DNA of 64,000 nucleotides from Diplonema japonicum (GCA_964019335.1 OZ025719.1:417950-481949), one strand, 5' to 3'. Numbered from the stretch's first letter, positions 48,501 to 59,445 are shown. Numbers and translations: made by a program. The notes: generated by a model from the letters alone, not told the origin.

Positions 48501-51500
48501 TGTGCTTATTAAAGGTTTAATGACGGCACTTGAACGTTTTCTGACCGAAAACAAGGAGTTGGATACAAAGGACACTGCGCGGAACGTGCTGCTGACGGAG
48601 TGGCTGCAGCTGCTGACAAGCTTCATCGATCTTGGGTTGTACACATCTGTAGAGGAGCGATCAAGGCTGGCGGGCTTGCTCCCGCTGCTGTCGTGCATCC
48701 TCGACCTGTCTACCGATGTGTCGGGCTCACTAAACGACACGACTACAGCATACACTTTCCCGCACCCCCTTGCGGACAATGATGCATCGCAGGATTTTAA
48801 CGAATCCTTCCGCAGCCCCCTTGGGACTGCAAGCCTGCGAAGCCTGTCTATCTCGAAAAGTAGCATTGATCCTTTCCAATTAAAAGGAAAGTGGTCGTTG
48901 GTGCGCAACCGAATCCTCAGCGCTCCTCAGGTGGGTGGTGCACCTGTAGCCTCTCCAAGGTCGCCCCGTGGGATGGGATCACCACGTGCAAGTGTTAGTG
49001 TCATGTCGTCTGTCCGATCGGCTAGAGCACACAGTCTCGGTTCCCCAAGGGCTGGCGGCCCAAGCTTCACGTCTCCCAAAGCTGATTTCCAGTCGCAAGA
49101 AATGCTCTCTGTTGAGCATGCTATTGTGACACGAGTGAAATTACAAGTGTGTCGCATATTTGTAAAGCTTTTGAAAAACAAGGACAACTTTGTGATGAAC
49201 TCTTTAGATTCTGAAGACGATGCAAAGCTAGTCCAGAAGTTGAAGGACATACTCTTAAATGTGATGAAGATAAAGGGATCGAGAGAGCTGTTCGTGACAG
49301 CCTTCAGGGTATACTTGATGATCAACAAGATCAGCACAGAAGAAGACATCCCTCAAGGGTTAGTGCACCACCTTCGCGAGGATCTTGTGAACACCAACTA
49401 TTGGTGCATATTGCGGAAGGAAGTGAAAGAAGGTGACGCAGAGGACGGTGACGACTCCCTGCTGTCGCGGATAGTGAGGCACTGCACGACTTTCAGCCAT
49501 GTCAGCGAACCAGGATGCCCTGTTCCGAGGGAGGAGGAGAATGAGATCATCATTGCAGCCCTGCAGTGCTTGCAGAGCGTGTTAATGACAGAGGCAGACA
49601 CGGACAGATACGGAACGTTGAGCGAGCGGCAGAACGTGCTAAACGACCTAGGCGCCATAGAGATCATTATCAACACTGTCGACTCCTCTGCACGTACGGA
49701 TCAGCAGGAGGAGGTCGTGAAGTGGGGACTTGACCTTGCTATTTCGTTGCTGGAGGGCGGCAACAACGTACTGCAAGATGGGTTGAAGCACTACTTCTTC
49801 TCGAGAAGTGACGAGACGCTATTCTTAGTCCTGCGAGACAGGATCACCAAAGCTACATCCACGATCGAAAAGAGGGTCGACGCTGTGGAGTGTGGCGCAT
49901 TGAGCACAGCAGCATGCCCACTGTCGCCTTCTTTCCAGGGACCACTCTTCCACATCGAAGAGACAATGCGCTTTTTGCAATTGTGTTGCGAGGGCCATAA
50001 CACCGCACTGCAGAACTACTTCCGCATCCAAGAAGACAACGTTCAGTCGCATGACCTCGTGAGCGAGACGCTCAAGTTCCTCAAAGCGTTGTACTCGATA
50101 GCAACTGTACGTGCAGAGATGTCAGAGTTCCTATTGAAAGTAGGGATCCAGACATGGAGGACGCTGGCAGAATTTTGTCAGGGCCCAGTGCGTGCGAACC
50201 AAGCAACACTGATCGAAGGAGGTCTCGGTGATGATGTCAACAACATGTTCAAGCTGCAGTTAGACGACGAGGGCGGGCTCGTCACCGAATCCAAGAACGA
50301 GGCTGTTGTGTGCATGCTGTCAGTTCTTGAAGGTTGCACGAGACCGCATGAGCCCCTTGTGTTGCGCGAGGCACTTGAAACAGAGCTTCTTCTGAGTAGT
50401 TTGGAAGAAATCAACGAAGAATCACGTGAAGATGTGGAACTGGGATTCAACGTGTACCTGCTGTTGGACCTCCTGAGCGACTATGATAAGTACGGCACCT
50501 TGGGGTTGGGAGAGCAGCTTGATCCTGCGAACCACAGCAACGAGAAGCTAGCGGAAGCACTGGTGTTTTACAAGCTGAGAACAGCTCATGTGGAGATTAT
50601 GAGAGAGTCAGGAATAGAGAGCGTGTACTTCAGAAAGCCATCTATAGCTCTGCTGCTGTCGAGACGCTCGAGGAAGCAAGTCATGGAGCACGTGTGCTGG
50701 GACACCAGGCAGTCAAGGCTCGTTGATTTCTTCGACAGTGTCGAGTTGACTATGTACCATCTGAGCCTTATAGGCAGGACTGAGCAGGACGAGAGGCTAT
50801 GGCTGCACAACACCGTCCACAAGTGGTCTACCTCTATCAGATGGAGCGGGCATGCGCTTGTTTTCTTGTGCAATATGCTCCTCTTGTTTGATGGGTCACG
50901 TAGTGCCAACGGCCAGAACAGCTTTATAAGTTATGCTCTCATGCTTCTAACCTTTGCTTTGTTGGTGCTTAATTTCGTTAGCTTTCTTGAGTTTGCATGG
51001 CTTGACGGTCCTGTTCTGACTTTTGCGAAGGATAGAAAAAAGAAGCGCCAAGCTGGGAAGTACTCTGTTGCTGATTATGTGAACATGAGCCCGTCCATCG
51101 ACTCTGTCGGGCCCGTCGATAACTGGCGCAATGTCGACACTTCGCTGGCGTCGGTCATCAGAGTGTGCTGGAGGCAGCCGACGTTCTTGCGATTGCTACT
51201 CGGAATGGTGGCGTGCACGTTGGCAATGTTGGCGACGCCTTTCTTTTTAAGCATTCTGCTGCTGCCTCTTGTGACAGAGTCGCCTGTCATCAGGCACGTC
51301 TTCCGTGCTGTGACGAAGAATGGAAAGAGCCTCCTTTTGACAATGGTGTTTGGCATCACACTGATGTACCTTTTTGCTGTTGTGGGCTTCTTGCTATTCC
51401 AGGACATGTTCGACAACAAGGATGCCTGCTCGTCGATGCTGAGCTGCTTTGTGTTTATTGTCAACTATGGGCTCCGCTCTGGCGGTGGTGTGGGAGAGCT

Positions 51501-53476
51501 CATCACGCCCCCCGGGTGGGGTTCGTCTCTTTATGGAGTGCGTGTATCGTACGACATGATGTTCTACATCATCATCAATGTGATCCTCATGAATATGGTC
51601 TTCGGTATTATCGTCGATACTTTCGGCGAGCTGAGGCAGCAGAGGGAAAAGAAGGAGCTCGAAATGCGTACCAGCTGCTTCATATGTGATGTTCCTTATT
51701 CAGAGTTTGACAAGCGGGCCGACGGCTTCGCCAACCACATAAGGCGCGACCATAACATGTGGGATTATATGTTCTTTGTTGGATATCTGGCATCGAAGAC
51801 ACGTGAGGACTTCACAGGACAAGAATCGTACGTTTTCAACTGCTTGATAAAGAATGACTTCAAGTTTGTTCCTTTGAAAACAGCACTTATGTTGGAGCAG
51901 ACAAAGAAAGAAGTCCCCGACGCAGTACTGACTGAAAGCAGACACGACGTCTTCAGCAACAGCAAAGATGAGTTGGAGCTTCTTGGGGACAAGCTGGACA
52001 CACTTGAACAAAAGGTTGCATCGCAATGCAAAACCCTTGAGGACAATATCAACAACCTGGCAAGGGAGGTTAGAGTAGGCATGGAAAAGCGTAGTCCGGG
52101 CATGCAAGAGCTGGGCCTGCCTAGGGCCGACACGCAGACTATGTATGAAACAGGAGGAAGGTCTTCTTTCATAGAGGAACCAAGCAGTATAAGTATTCAC
52201 TCACGGAGGCCGCCGAAGGTAAGTAGACCGCTTAGTAGCCCTACTGTGGTATGTATCTTCTGTTTATCTTACCCATCACAGCCCCCCGACTCCGCGGACT
52301 TTGGCAATACAGCGATATTTGGTGACAATATGTCTTTCCTGAACCCTGTTCACTCCCATTGCAACGCCTCCTTTGGCAGTTTCCCTAGAGGCGAGTATGT
52401 CCACTCAGAGATTTAAATCAAGTTTTTTTTTAGTTTGCTGGCGTCCGAGAGCCCTACTTCCCCCAACCGACCAAAACCTGCCGAGCCCTCCATGTTGTGT
52501 GAGGCTTGTGCTATCTGTGCTTTGGCGGGGTGCTTGCTGGTTCCCAGTATTAGAACCAAAAAGCATGACCCCGTGGACTCCTTTCCAGACCACCCTCAGG
52601 TGATCGTGCAGTCACCGTCAATGCCGAATTCTGCCGGGGTATGCCTGAAATACGAACGAGAATTTCACCTCACAGAGTACACCCGCCGATGTCCTTTTGC
52701 CTGCAAGAATGAAACCCAGCATACCACTGCTTCCGCTGCCTACCCTGTGCTCCTCGCCTGGCATGGGGCTTAATGATTCAGGCTCTAATGTGCTAAGCAT
52801 CCAGATACCTGATGAGACACGTGTCCCAGAAGCCATCAATATTCCCGGTGCAAGCAGCCCTCAGGAATCGTTCGATGAGCCAGAATTAGAAGTACCCAGT
52901 CCAGAGGAGCCGTCTTTGTCACAGGAGCTCAGTGTGAAAGATCTCGATGCCTCTTGTGGATCGGAGCAGAGCAGAAACAGCCTTTCTCCAAGGTCGGAAA
53001 CGCACACAGCACTTAACTCTATGAAATATAAGTTATGCGACAGTGTGGCAAAGAAGGCACAGAACATCAAGACTATCGAAGCAGAAAAAGAAGAGATAGA
53101 AGGGAAGGTGGACAGTATCCTAGAGCAGTTCAGAAGTCTAAGGAACAGACAGCTTCCACTTCAGCAACCTCCAGCGCCCTCTCATCGGGCATCTAGACCA
53201 GTCTCGTTCAGACACTCAAACAACTCGTCAATACCTCTACCCCGCCTAACCGCTAGTCCGCACAGCTTAGATTTCACGCCCCAAACCCTGTCATCCCACA
53301 AAGTAGCTGCTCGGCAGCACGTGTCACCCAGGACTCCCTATTCTCCGTACGCATCTCGCGAATCCCCCTCTGCTTCGGTTATTCCTGTGTCCTCCGCTCC
53401 TTCCACAGGACTTCTTAATGGGCGCCTTAAAAGCATCGACAAAGCAAGGTTGAGGACAACTAGAATTCAATCTTAA
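45505..53476 (+). CDS. IP3-receptor/ryanodine-receptor-type calcium release channel, 2620 aa, 4 exons
   Basis: An ER or vacuolar calcium-release channel. Exons are 45505-52248, 52282-52394, 52434-52638 and 52676-53476; introns are 33, 39 and 37 bp. The N-terminal beta-trefoil (residues 1-200) and MIR region (about 234-430, with YFRLRHLQTGKYLATEE) precede RIH-type helical repeats. Near residue 1490, FLQLCCEGHNTALQNYFRIQ is the RIH-associated motif. Six membrane helices lie at about 1780-2045. The selectivity filter is GLRSGGGVGEL (about 1988-1998), close to GVRNGGGVGD of IP3 receptors. A C-terminal zinc site follows (CFIC...H-x4-H, with HNMWDYMFF and GQESYV). Residues about 853-968 look like a cyclic-nucleotide-binding fold. 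The spliced tail is Ser/Pro-rich with one coiled coil. Direct IP3 contacts were not verified. Confidence 0.95.
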
Positions 53477-53588
53477 ACACTGTTCCGTTTCTAGTGTCTG
53501 TAGCATGTTGTGTTTGTATTTTAATCTTTTAAAAGCTCAAACCTAGTCTCACCTAACAGCCCGTCACAGGTTACCCTTACACAATAAA

Positions 53589-53786
53589 ATGGGAAACACT
53601 CAGATAGGTGTCTCAGTTCCTGCGTACCAGGTGAAGGAGATTAGCACCATCAGGGGTGCACCTATTCGAGTATGCTATTTACCCGCATAGTATTACCATC
53701 AGGAGCTCCGATACAAGAGAGGTGGTACTGAAGGATCAGTGGCGACAAAGAAAGTTCGAAAGGTGCAAGTGCTCGTTCATAGATAA
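53589..53786 (+). CDS. Very small protein, 54 aa, 2 exons
   Basis: Exon 1 (53589-53669, 27 codons) and exon 2 (53703-53786, 28 codons with stop) are joined by a 33-bp intron (GTATGC...ATCAG, phase 0). The start follows CCGTCACAG (ends 53570). The protein begins MGNTQIGVSVP, so Gly2 could be myristoylated, and ends in a basic region (TKKVRKVQVLVHR). The intron has the standard local form, and the spliced frame is open while the unspliced one stops inside the intron. This supports a real gene. No family is recognised. The AATAAA at 53583-53588 just before the ATG could serve the channel gene. Confidence 0.6.
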
Positions 53787-53850
53787 GTAATACAATTAAG
53801 TGATGGTGGTTTTCCTGCACACATTCATTTGTTTACTCACTACAGTTAAA

Positions 53851-55311
53851 ATGCGCGTTTTATCTGCGGTTGCCGCCGCCATGATGTGCACCTCTGCCAT
53901 GGGTGCCATCGCGGCTGACGAGGTCGATCAAGTTCCCGGGTTCCAGAAGACGAATTTCAAGGTGTACTCTGGGTACCTCACTGTGAAGGGGCCGTTCGTG
54001 CAGAACCCGTACGACGAGCTCCGCATCCACTACCAACTGGACACGTCGCAGAGGACTGAGAAGGATCCTGTTGTGACCTGGCACCAGGGCGGCCCTGGCG
54101 GGTCCTCTATGTACGGTGGCTACACTGAGATGGGCTACTTCCAGCTGTCTTCCAACGGTTCTTTCACCAACCCCCACGCTTGGAACAAGAGGGCGCACAT
54201 GCTGTACCTCGAGTCCCCTGCCGGGTCATCTGACCCAATCGGTTTCTCTTATTGCATGAAGGACGGAAAAGTGCAGTCTGCCTGCCACTGGAACGACACC
54301 TCGCAGGCCGAGGCATACGCCCGTACCCTGGAGACCTTCTTCGCGTCATTCCCTGAGTACAAAGATAACCACCTTTATCTCTCGGGTGAGTCGTACGCCG
54401 GGCAGTACGTCCCCAACATTGCCACCTACATCACGGAGCACAAGGCTAACCTTGCCATCCCACATCTTCAGGGTATCCTTGTCGGGAACGGCTGCTGGGG
54501 TGGTGATGCCACCCGTGTGAGGTGCAACGGTCCTCATGCCGAAAGGAACGACGTTGACCTGTACTACGGAAAGGGGATGATGTCAAAGAAGCTTAGAGAC
54601 AACATCTACAAGTCGTGCGGTTACGAAATCCCCCACATCCCCGAGCCTGAGAGGTGTGCCAAGTACTACGGGGACATGGAGGAGGCCGTGGGCCCCCACA
54701 ACGTCTACAACGTGTACGACAACTGCCCAGACTCTGCCCTGTGGAGCGAGAAGTCGGGCAAGTCTCTGACGTGGCTGCGTAACTACCTCAGAGAGAACCT
54801 TAACAACCCTGAGGCTCATCAGTACGCCTTGAACCTTGGTGGTGGTTACGACTGGTCGTGCGGTGGTATGTCTTCTGTGAAGAACTTCTTCAAGAGGAGC
54901 GATGTGCAGGCTGCCATGCACTTGGAGAAGCCCGAGCAGTCTCGTTTCGAGTACACGCAGAGCGGTCCGGCCTCCGTGACCCTGTACCCCATGCTCGCCA
55001 AGAACATGAGAGTCCTCATCTACAATGGTGACGCTGACAGCTGCGTGCCGTACATCGGCAATGAGGAGTGGACGACGGACCTCGCTGAGCAGGGCGTCTT
55101 GTCCGAGATTGCCCCGTGGCACCCGTGGTACCTTACGTTGGGCTCCGTGCTCGCCACCCCCACCGGTTATGCTACCAGGTACAACGTCACAGGTGCTCCT
55201 CACGACTTCACCTTCATCACGGTGCGTCTTGCTGGCCACATGGTCCCTAACTTCCAGCCGGGTCCCGCCTACGCCTTCTTCGACCGTTTCCTTGACCACA
55301 TTCCCTTCTAA
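53851..55311 (+). CDS. Serine carboxypeptidase (S10 family), 486 aa
   Basis: A secreted or lysosomal carboxypeptidase that removes C-terminal residues at acid pH. An N-terminal signal peptide (VLSAVAAAMMCTSAMGAIAA) is present. The oxyanion motif is WHQGGPGGSS. The nucleophile lies in LYLSGESYAGQYVPNIATYI (Ser near residue 179). The acid is in IYNGDADSCVPY (Asp near 393), and the base is in RLAGHMVPNFQP (His near 462). Several Cys pairs and N-glycosylation sites (NGSF, NDTS, NVTG) fit secretion. The start at 53851 follows CACTACAG (ends 53845); an earlier in-frame ATG at 53803 is less likely. Family length is 450-500. High G/C at third positions suggests strong expression. Confidence 0.96.
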   Translation: MRVLSAVAAAMMCTSAMGAIAADEVDQVPGFQKTNFKVYSGYLTVKGPFVQNPYDELRIHYQLDTSQRTEKDPVVTWHQGGPGGSSMYGGYTEMGYFQLSSNGSFTNPHAWNKRAHMLYLESPAGSSDPIGFSYCMKDGKVQSACHWNDTSQAEAYARTLETFFASFPEYKDNHLYLSGESYAGQYVPNIATYITEHKANLAIPHLQGILVGNGCWGGDATRVRCNGPHAERNDVDLYYGKGMMSKKLRDNIYKSCGYEIPHIPEPERCAKYYGDMEEAVGPHNVYNVYDNCPDSALWSEKSGKSLTWLRNYLRENLNNPEAHQYALNLGGGYDWSCGGMSSVKNFFKRSDVQAAMHLEKPEQSRFEYTQSGPASVTLYPMLAKNMRVLIYNGDADSCVPYIGNEEWTTDLAEQGVLSEIAPWHPWYLTLGSVLATPTGYATRYNVTGAPHDFTFITVRLAGHMVPNFQPGPAYAFFDRFLDHIPF

Positions 55312-55663
55312 GCATGCTGGTACCTCGGGTTGCGTGTGAGTGTAGTGTTCATATTCTGTGTTTTTAGCCCGACTTTAAACGTTTTCAGTAGGTTGCTATG
55401 CTGCCGCTGACTGTTAGCCCCACCCCATTTTTTTCTTTTGGAACAGAAGGTAGTAAAATTCTACCGTTCCGGTGTTATTTGCCCCAAGATGCTTACGAGT
55501 CTCGAGCGAGCTCAGGCTGATGCAACATGCATCACAATGCAGCTTGTTCAGAGCTTTCGCCAACATGTGGCCGCATAATAACACCTTTTGGGATTTTAGG
55601 GTTTTTTTTAAATGTTTTATTCTATTCATACAAAAGATACAACTATTTTGCAGCTCTTCTAAT
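55312..55663. other. Intergenic spacer
   Basis: About 350 bases without a gene-like frame. ATTTTGCAG (ends 55653) is the likely acceptor for the next mRNA. Confidence 0.5.
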
Positions 55664-56245
55664 ATGGGACCCCTTGCACTGGTAGGTAGGGCGGGCATTG
55701 GCCTGTCTGGTCTTCTCACATTGGGGTGTGGCATCATCCACATTGTCATCATTGTCACGGACAGTGAGAGTTGGTGTCCTGGCTCCGCCTTCATCAACGG
55801 TCAGTACGACACCGACAAGATTCACTGCATCGGCGAGGCGCTTGCTTGGTCTTCTGCTGACAACGTCGATGCTGTGAACAGCACCTTGAACCAGGACTGG
55901 AGGACGAGGATGTTCTCCCTGCAGCCTTCGATTGTCGTTGATGTCTGGACTGCCACGGTGCTGGGCATATTCACTCTCGCTGGCTTCTTCACCAAGGGAC
56001 TTCGCATCAACACTGTCTGCCAGTCATGGCTTGCAGCCACTTTGTGGCTCATCGTGTGCATGTTGTGGGGCCAGTTCGCCTACGCAGGGAACTTCGGCAT
56101 CGTGTCGGGTTTCATCACTGCAGTGGTATGACCGTTTGAACAGTAACAAAATTAATATCAGGTCTGCTGCATCACCCTTGCTTGCCACTTCATTGAGCCC
56201 GATGAGGCACCCGCTAAGGACTTCAGTGGCTACGCCGGCTTTTAG
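55664..56245 (+). CDS. Four-helix membrane protein, paralogue A, 181 aa, 2 exons
   Basis: Exon 1 (55664-56125) and exon 2 (56162-56245) with a 36-bp intron (GTATGA...ATCAG, phase 0). The first helix (GLSGLLTLGCGIIHIVIIV) is followed by a Cys-containing lumenal loop (WCPGS, KIHCIGEALAW, DWRTRMFSLQPSIVVDVW). Three more helices follow, including SWLAATLWLIVCMLWGQFAY and GNFGIVSGF across the splice site, then a short tail. The gene at 56939-57488 shares the layout, the loop motifs (CxGxALxW, WR..MF...P, D.WT.TVLG) and the intron at the same place (after FI..VV). Family not recognised. Confidence 0.78.
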
Positions 56246-56384
56246 AGAGTATTGTGACATACATTGTTTTCTTTCCCTTTAGTGTGCTTCTCAATGAAGC
56301 TTTTTCGTGACCTCATGACCACAACGTGTCTTGTTTCTCTCATGATATTTCCTCGTGCATCTGCTTAGCTCCTGCAGGGATGAG

Positions 56385-56879
56385 ATGGGCAGTGGTGAAG
56401 TAGACGCGTGGCGCGACAGCATTGTCGTGCGTTCTGATGCGACAAGCACGATCGGTGAAGTGATGGAACAGAACACTGTAATCGGAATGTTTTATGGTGG
56501 CAGGTTGTGTGCTGCCTGCAGAGATGTGATGGGGAAGCTTGCTCAATGCTACAACCAATTAGCAGTGAAGAAGCACTTTTTATTAGAAATAATATTTGTC
56601 TCCAGTGACAAGGATGAAGACGACTACACAGAGTTCGTGCGCACGATGCCGTGGTACAGTGTACAATACAACGGCAGCGCGCGAACTACGCTACAGCAAG
56701 CATTCAATGTGTCGTTGATGCCGACTATTATTTTTCTCAATGCAGGCGGCGACGTTCTGACACGTGACGGACGTATCCTTATCCAGTCGGACTCTCACAT
56801 GTCCTTTGCGAACACCTGGCCTTTGCTGCTGAAGTTGGACGGTGAGGCACGAGAACAGGGAAGCTTCAAGGATAGCTGA
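56385..56879 (+). CDS. Thioredoxin-fold protein (nucleoredoxin/tryparedoxin-like), 164 aa
   Basis: The fold is indicated by VIGMFYGGRLCAACRDVMGK, where CAAC takes the place of the WCxxC active site, then LLEIIFVSSDKDEDDYTEFV, which is typical of nucleoredoxin and tryparedoxin. MPWYSVQYN and LMPTIIFLNAGGDVLTRDGR (cis-Pro preceded by Met) complete it. Trp before the first Cys is replaced by Leu, so reactivity may differ. The role is probably thiol-disulfide exchange. ATG 56385 follows CTCCTGCAG (ends 56377); an overlapping ATG at 56380 opens a 7-codon ORF. It sits between two paralogous membrane-protein genes. Confidence 0.8.
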   Translation: MGSGEVDAWRDSIVVRSDATSTIGEVMEQNTVIGMFYGGRLCAACRDVMGKLAQCYNQLAVKKHFLLEIIFVSSDKDEDDYTEFVRTMPWYSVQYNGSARTTLQQAFNVSLMPTIIFLNAGGDVLTRDGRILIQSDSHMSFANTWPLLLKLDGEAREQGSFKDS

Positions 56880-56938
56880 CACAGTATATGCACATACTTT
56901 CGTTGACAGCTTTATCTTATTTCAGGCTTTATACAAAT

Positions 56939-57488
56939 ATGTCGATTCTCAGCACTATATCGAAAGTGGGTATCTTCATAGCGGGTGCGATGACCCTCGT
57001 GTCTGGTGTCATGCACATCATCCTCACGCTGCATAATAACAACACTGAACAAGGCGACTGGTGCAATGACGACGCTGAAGGTGTGAAGTGCGTGGGGCCT
57101 GCCCTCGTGTGGCAGACTACATCGAACGACATGCTTGACGACAACAACAAAGCTGGATGGAGAGATCAGATGTTCACCTTTGAGCCCAATAAATTCATGG
57201 ATTTGTGGACCCCCACTGTCCTTGGCTTGATCACTTTGTTCGGCTATTTCACAAAGGACCTCGGGCTGAAGGCCATCACCAGGTCGTGGTTGTCTACATC
57301 TTTGTGGATCGCCTTTGTGATGTTGTGGGGTAACTTCGGCTACTCCGGGAACTTCGGTGTCGTCGCTGGGTTCATATCGAGTGTGGTATGCATTTTAATA
57401 GACTCACAATATATTACAGGTGGCACTTTTGTGCTTTGTGACCCACCTTGTTGAGCCTGAAGTGGAGACCTTCTACCACATCATGTGA
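56939..57488 (+). CDS. Four-helix membrane protein, paralogue B, 171 aa, 2 exons
   Basis: Exon 1 (56939-57385) and exon 2 (57420-57488) with a 34-bp intron (GTATGC...TACAG, phase 0) placed exactly as in paralogue A. Shared with A: KVGIFIAGAMTLVSGVMHII as first helix, CVGPALVW, GWRDQMFTFEP, FMDLWTPTVLGLITLFGYFT and FVMLWGNFGYSGNFGVVAGF. Similarity extends along the whole protein, so the two arose by duplication. The N-terminal loop Cys residues are kept. The start follows TTATTTCAG (ends 56925). Function unknown; localisation in an internal membrane is likely but unproven. Confidence 0.8.
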
Positions 57489-57769
57489 GCAACGTGTGCA
57501 ATTCAATACAGTGTTTAATTTTCCTTGTTCTGTGTTGTGTTTCGCTTGTACGGGTCGGCTGTATCTTCTGAATGGCAGCCAACCATGTTTGGTGCGGCTT
57601 GCTTGCAGCTATTGTGCCCCTTTTTTCTCAATGTCCTTTCCTTATTTTGCTTTTTCTGTTCTTGTTTTAGTACTGCTGATACCCGCGCGTTGCAAGCAAC
57701 TGTGATATTTTTCTTACGCTCACTTTATTCTGATCTGCGCCGCTTCATCAATCCACACAGCAAATCAAA

Positions 57770-58669
57770 ATGAAAGCTTTTAGCGCAGTTCTTCTGTTCG
57801 TTGCAGTTGCCCAGGCAGGTGACTTCAACCGCAGGTCCGGCTACATCCCCACCGATGTCGAGTACACTGTAAACACTGCCAGGCCGCACACCTACGCTGA
57901 CCCCCCCGCCAACTGGGACTGGAGAAACGCTAGCGTCGATGGCAGTGCCCCGATGAACTGGTGCACCAAGGCCATGAACCAGCATATCCCTCAGTACTGT
58001 GGGTCGTGCTGGGCCATCGGCTCTATCTCAGCTCTGTCTGACCGTATCAGGATTGCCAGAAAGGGTGCCTGGCCTGACGTCCTTCTTGCCGCACAGAATG
58101 CTGTGTACTGCCTTGCCCTTGGCTGTGACGGTGGTAACGCCGGTACTGTATACAGGCGCGCCTACACCCACGGGTTCCCTTCGGACACCTGCCAGAACTA
58201 CGTCGCGAAGGGTGACGGTCACCAGTGCACTGCTCTTCACACCTGTGAAACTTGCTCCCCCGGTCAGGGTTGCTCCGTCGTACAAAACTACACCACCTTC
58301 AAGGTCTCCGAGCACGGTGATCTTGGTGGTGAACAGGAGATGATGGCCGAGATCTACGCCCGCGGGCCTATTGCCTGTGCTATCGATGCCAACCCCATCG
58401 AACAGTGGGGACTTGACGTGTGGGGCACACCTGCTGCCAAGAGCGTCTTCGTCGACCCCAAGAAGGACCACCAGCAGGACCACGTGATCTCTGTTGTTGG
58501 TTACGGTGTCGAGCCCAGTGGCATGAAGTACTGGGTTGTGAGGAACTCCTGGGGTACCTACTGGGGTGACAACGGCTACTTCAAGCTCGAGAGGGGCACC
58601 AACCAGCTTGGTATTGAGGAGCACAACACCTGCAACTGGGCTGTCCCCATCATCCCCCCTGGTTACTGA
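57770..58669 (+). CDS. Cathepsin Z/X-like cysteine protease, 299 aa
   Basis: A papain-family (C1A) lysosomal carboxypeptidase. Residues 1-16 are a signal peptide, and a short propeptide precedes the mature start at about NWDWRN. QHIPQYCGSCWAIGSISALS contains the catalytic Cys80 and the His-Ile-Pro mini-loop found only in cathepsin Z. GCDGGNAGTVYRRAYTHGFP, MMAEIYARGPIACAI, the active-site His in DHVISVVGYGVE and the Asn in WVVRNSWGTYWG follow. Length is normal for the family (about 300). Start at 57770 follows ATCCACACAG (ends 57760). Codon use is strongly biased to C/G-ending codons, like the carboxypeptidase at 53851. Confidence 0.97.
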   Translation: MKAFSAVLLFVAVAQAGDFNRRSGYIPTDVEYTVNTARPHTYADPPANWDWRNASVDGSAPMNWCTKAMNQHIPQYCGSCWAIGSISALSDRIRIARKGAWPDVLLAAQNAVYCLALGCDGGNAGTVYRRAYTHGFPSDTCQNYVAKGDGHQCTALHTCETCSPGQGCSVVQNYTTFKVSEHGDLGGEQEMMAEIYARGPIACAIDANPIEQWGLDVWGTPAAKSVFVDPKKDHQQDHVISVVGYGVEPSGMKYWVVRNSWGTYWGDNGYFKLERGTNQLGIEEHNTCNWAVPIIPPGY

Positions 58670-59445
58670 GCCTGTGCAAAAAGACAAAGCACCGCATCGT
58701 ATTCGGTGGCTTAATACGTGTGAAATGTATCCCTCTCTCGCTACTTGCTCAAGTGGCACGTGTTCTTTCTTTTGTTTGCTCTTGTTCTCTTTTTTATAAG
58801 TCGACGTTTTTTTTTGCTATCCCTCATATCCCTTGCCCTTTATGAAGCGGCTTCACAAGGAAAGAAATTAAAATGATATCGTGTTTGTTAAACGAACGCC
58901 TTTCCCGATGAAGAGCAAATCCCTCATGACCATAAGAGGGAAGGCCGCGATAGGCCTTGCAAGGAGACTGATTTTTTTCACCTCACGAGACCCAAGACAG
59001 GCTGAAAGAGCTGAAGACCAGTCTGAAGACCGCATCAACCGTCTACGTAAGACGCGTAACCGGAACGAAAGCGAGGCTCCAAAAAAGGAGCATCAATAGA
59101 TAGACACCGCCCCCCCCCCTCCTAAGGATCCTCAAGTAGGAGGTTGCTCAAACATCACCTTTTCTGAGAACCGGAGCATCAGCTTTCCTGCCGAGCAAGG
59201 ACCCTCTTGCGTTGTACATATCTTCACTCATCTTTGAGTTGAACAGAAGGTACGGAGCAGAGTGTCGAAGACAAGTTCGAAGCTGGCGCCATGCCTGAAA
59301 GTGTTACTTTATGTTTGCACCATCACCCTATTGGTATTTTCCCGTGTTTAACAACCGGGATATCAACACTCCACTCTTCTTTTTTAGGCGATCTTGTCAC
59401 ATACTGCAGGTTCATGGATTCACAGGTTTATATTTCCTTCAGCAA
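58670..59445. other. Intergenic spacer containing a dispersed repeat copy
   Basis: About 775 bases. 58881-59099 is an open frame (72 codons, Arg/Lys-rich) that runs into the repeat at 59073; I do not call it a gene. TTTCCTTCAG (ends 59442) is the acceptor just before the next start. Confidence 0.5.
59073..59165 (+). repeat. Dispersed repeat, copy 3 (uninterrupted)
   Basis: GAGGCTCCAAAAAAGGAGCA, a run of C and CCTAAGG followed by TCCTCAAGTAGG and AACATCACCTTTT parallel the interrupted copy at 33842-34088. It carries a single CCTAAGG and no insertion, so it serves as the empty site for the element at 33892-34037. Confidence 0.78.

Noticed and set aside
58881-59099. 72-codon basic frame ending in dispersed repeat copy 3
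   Set aside because: It runs into repeat sequence, and the first ATG has no acceptor nearby. Possibly a repeat-derived frame.
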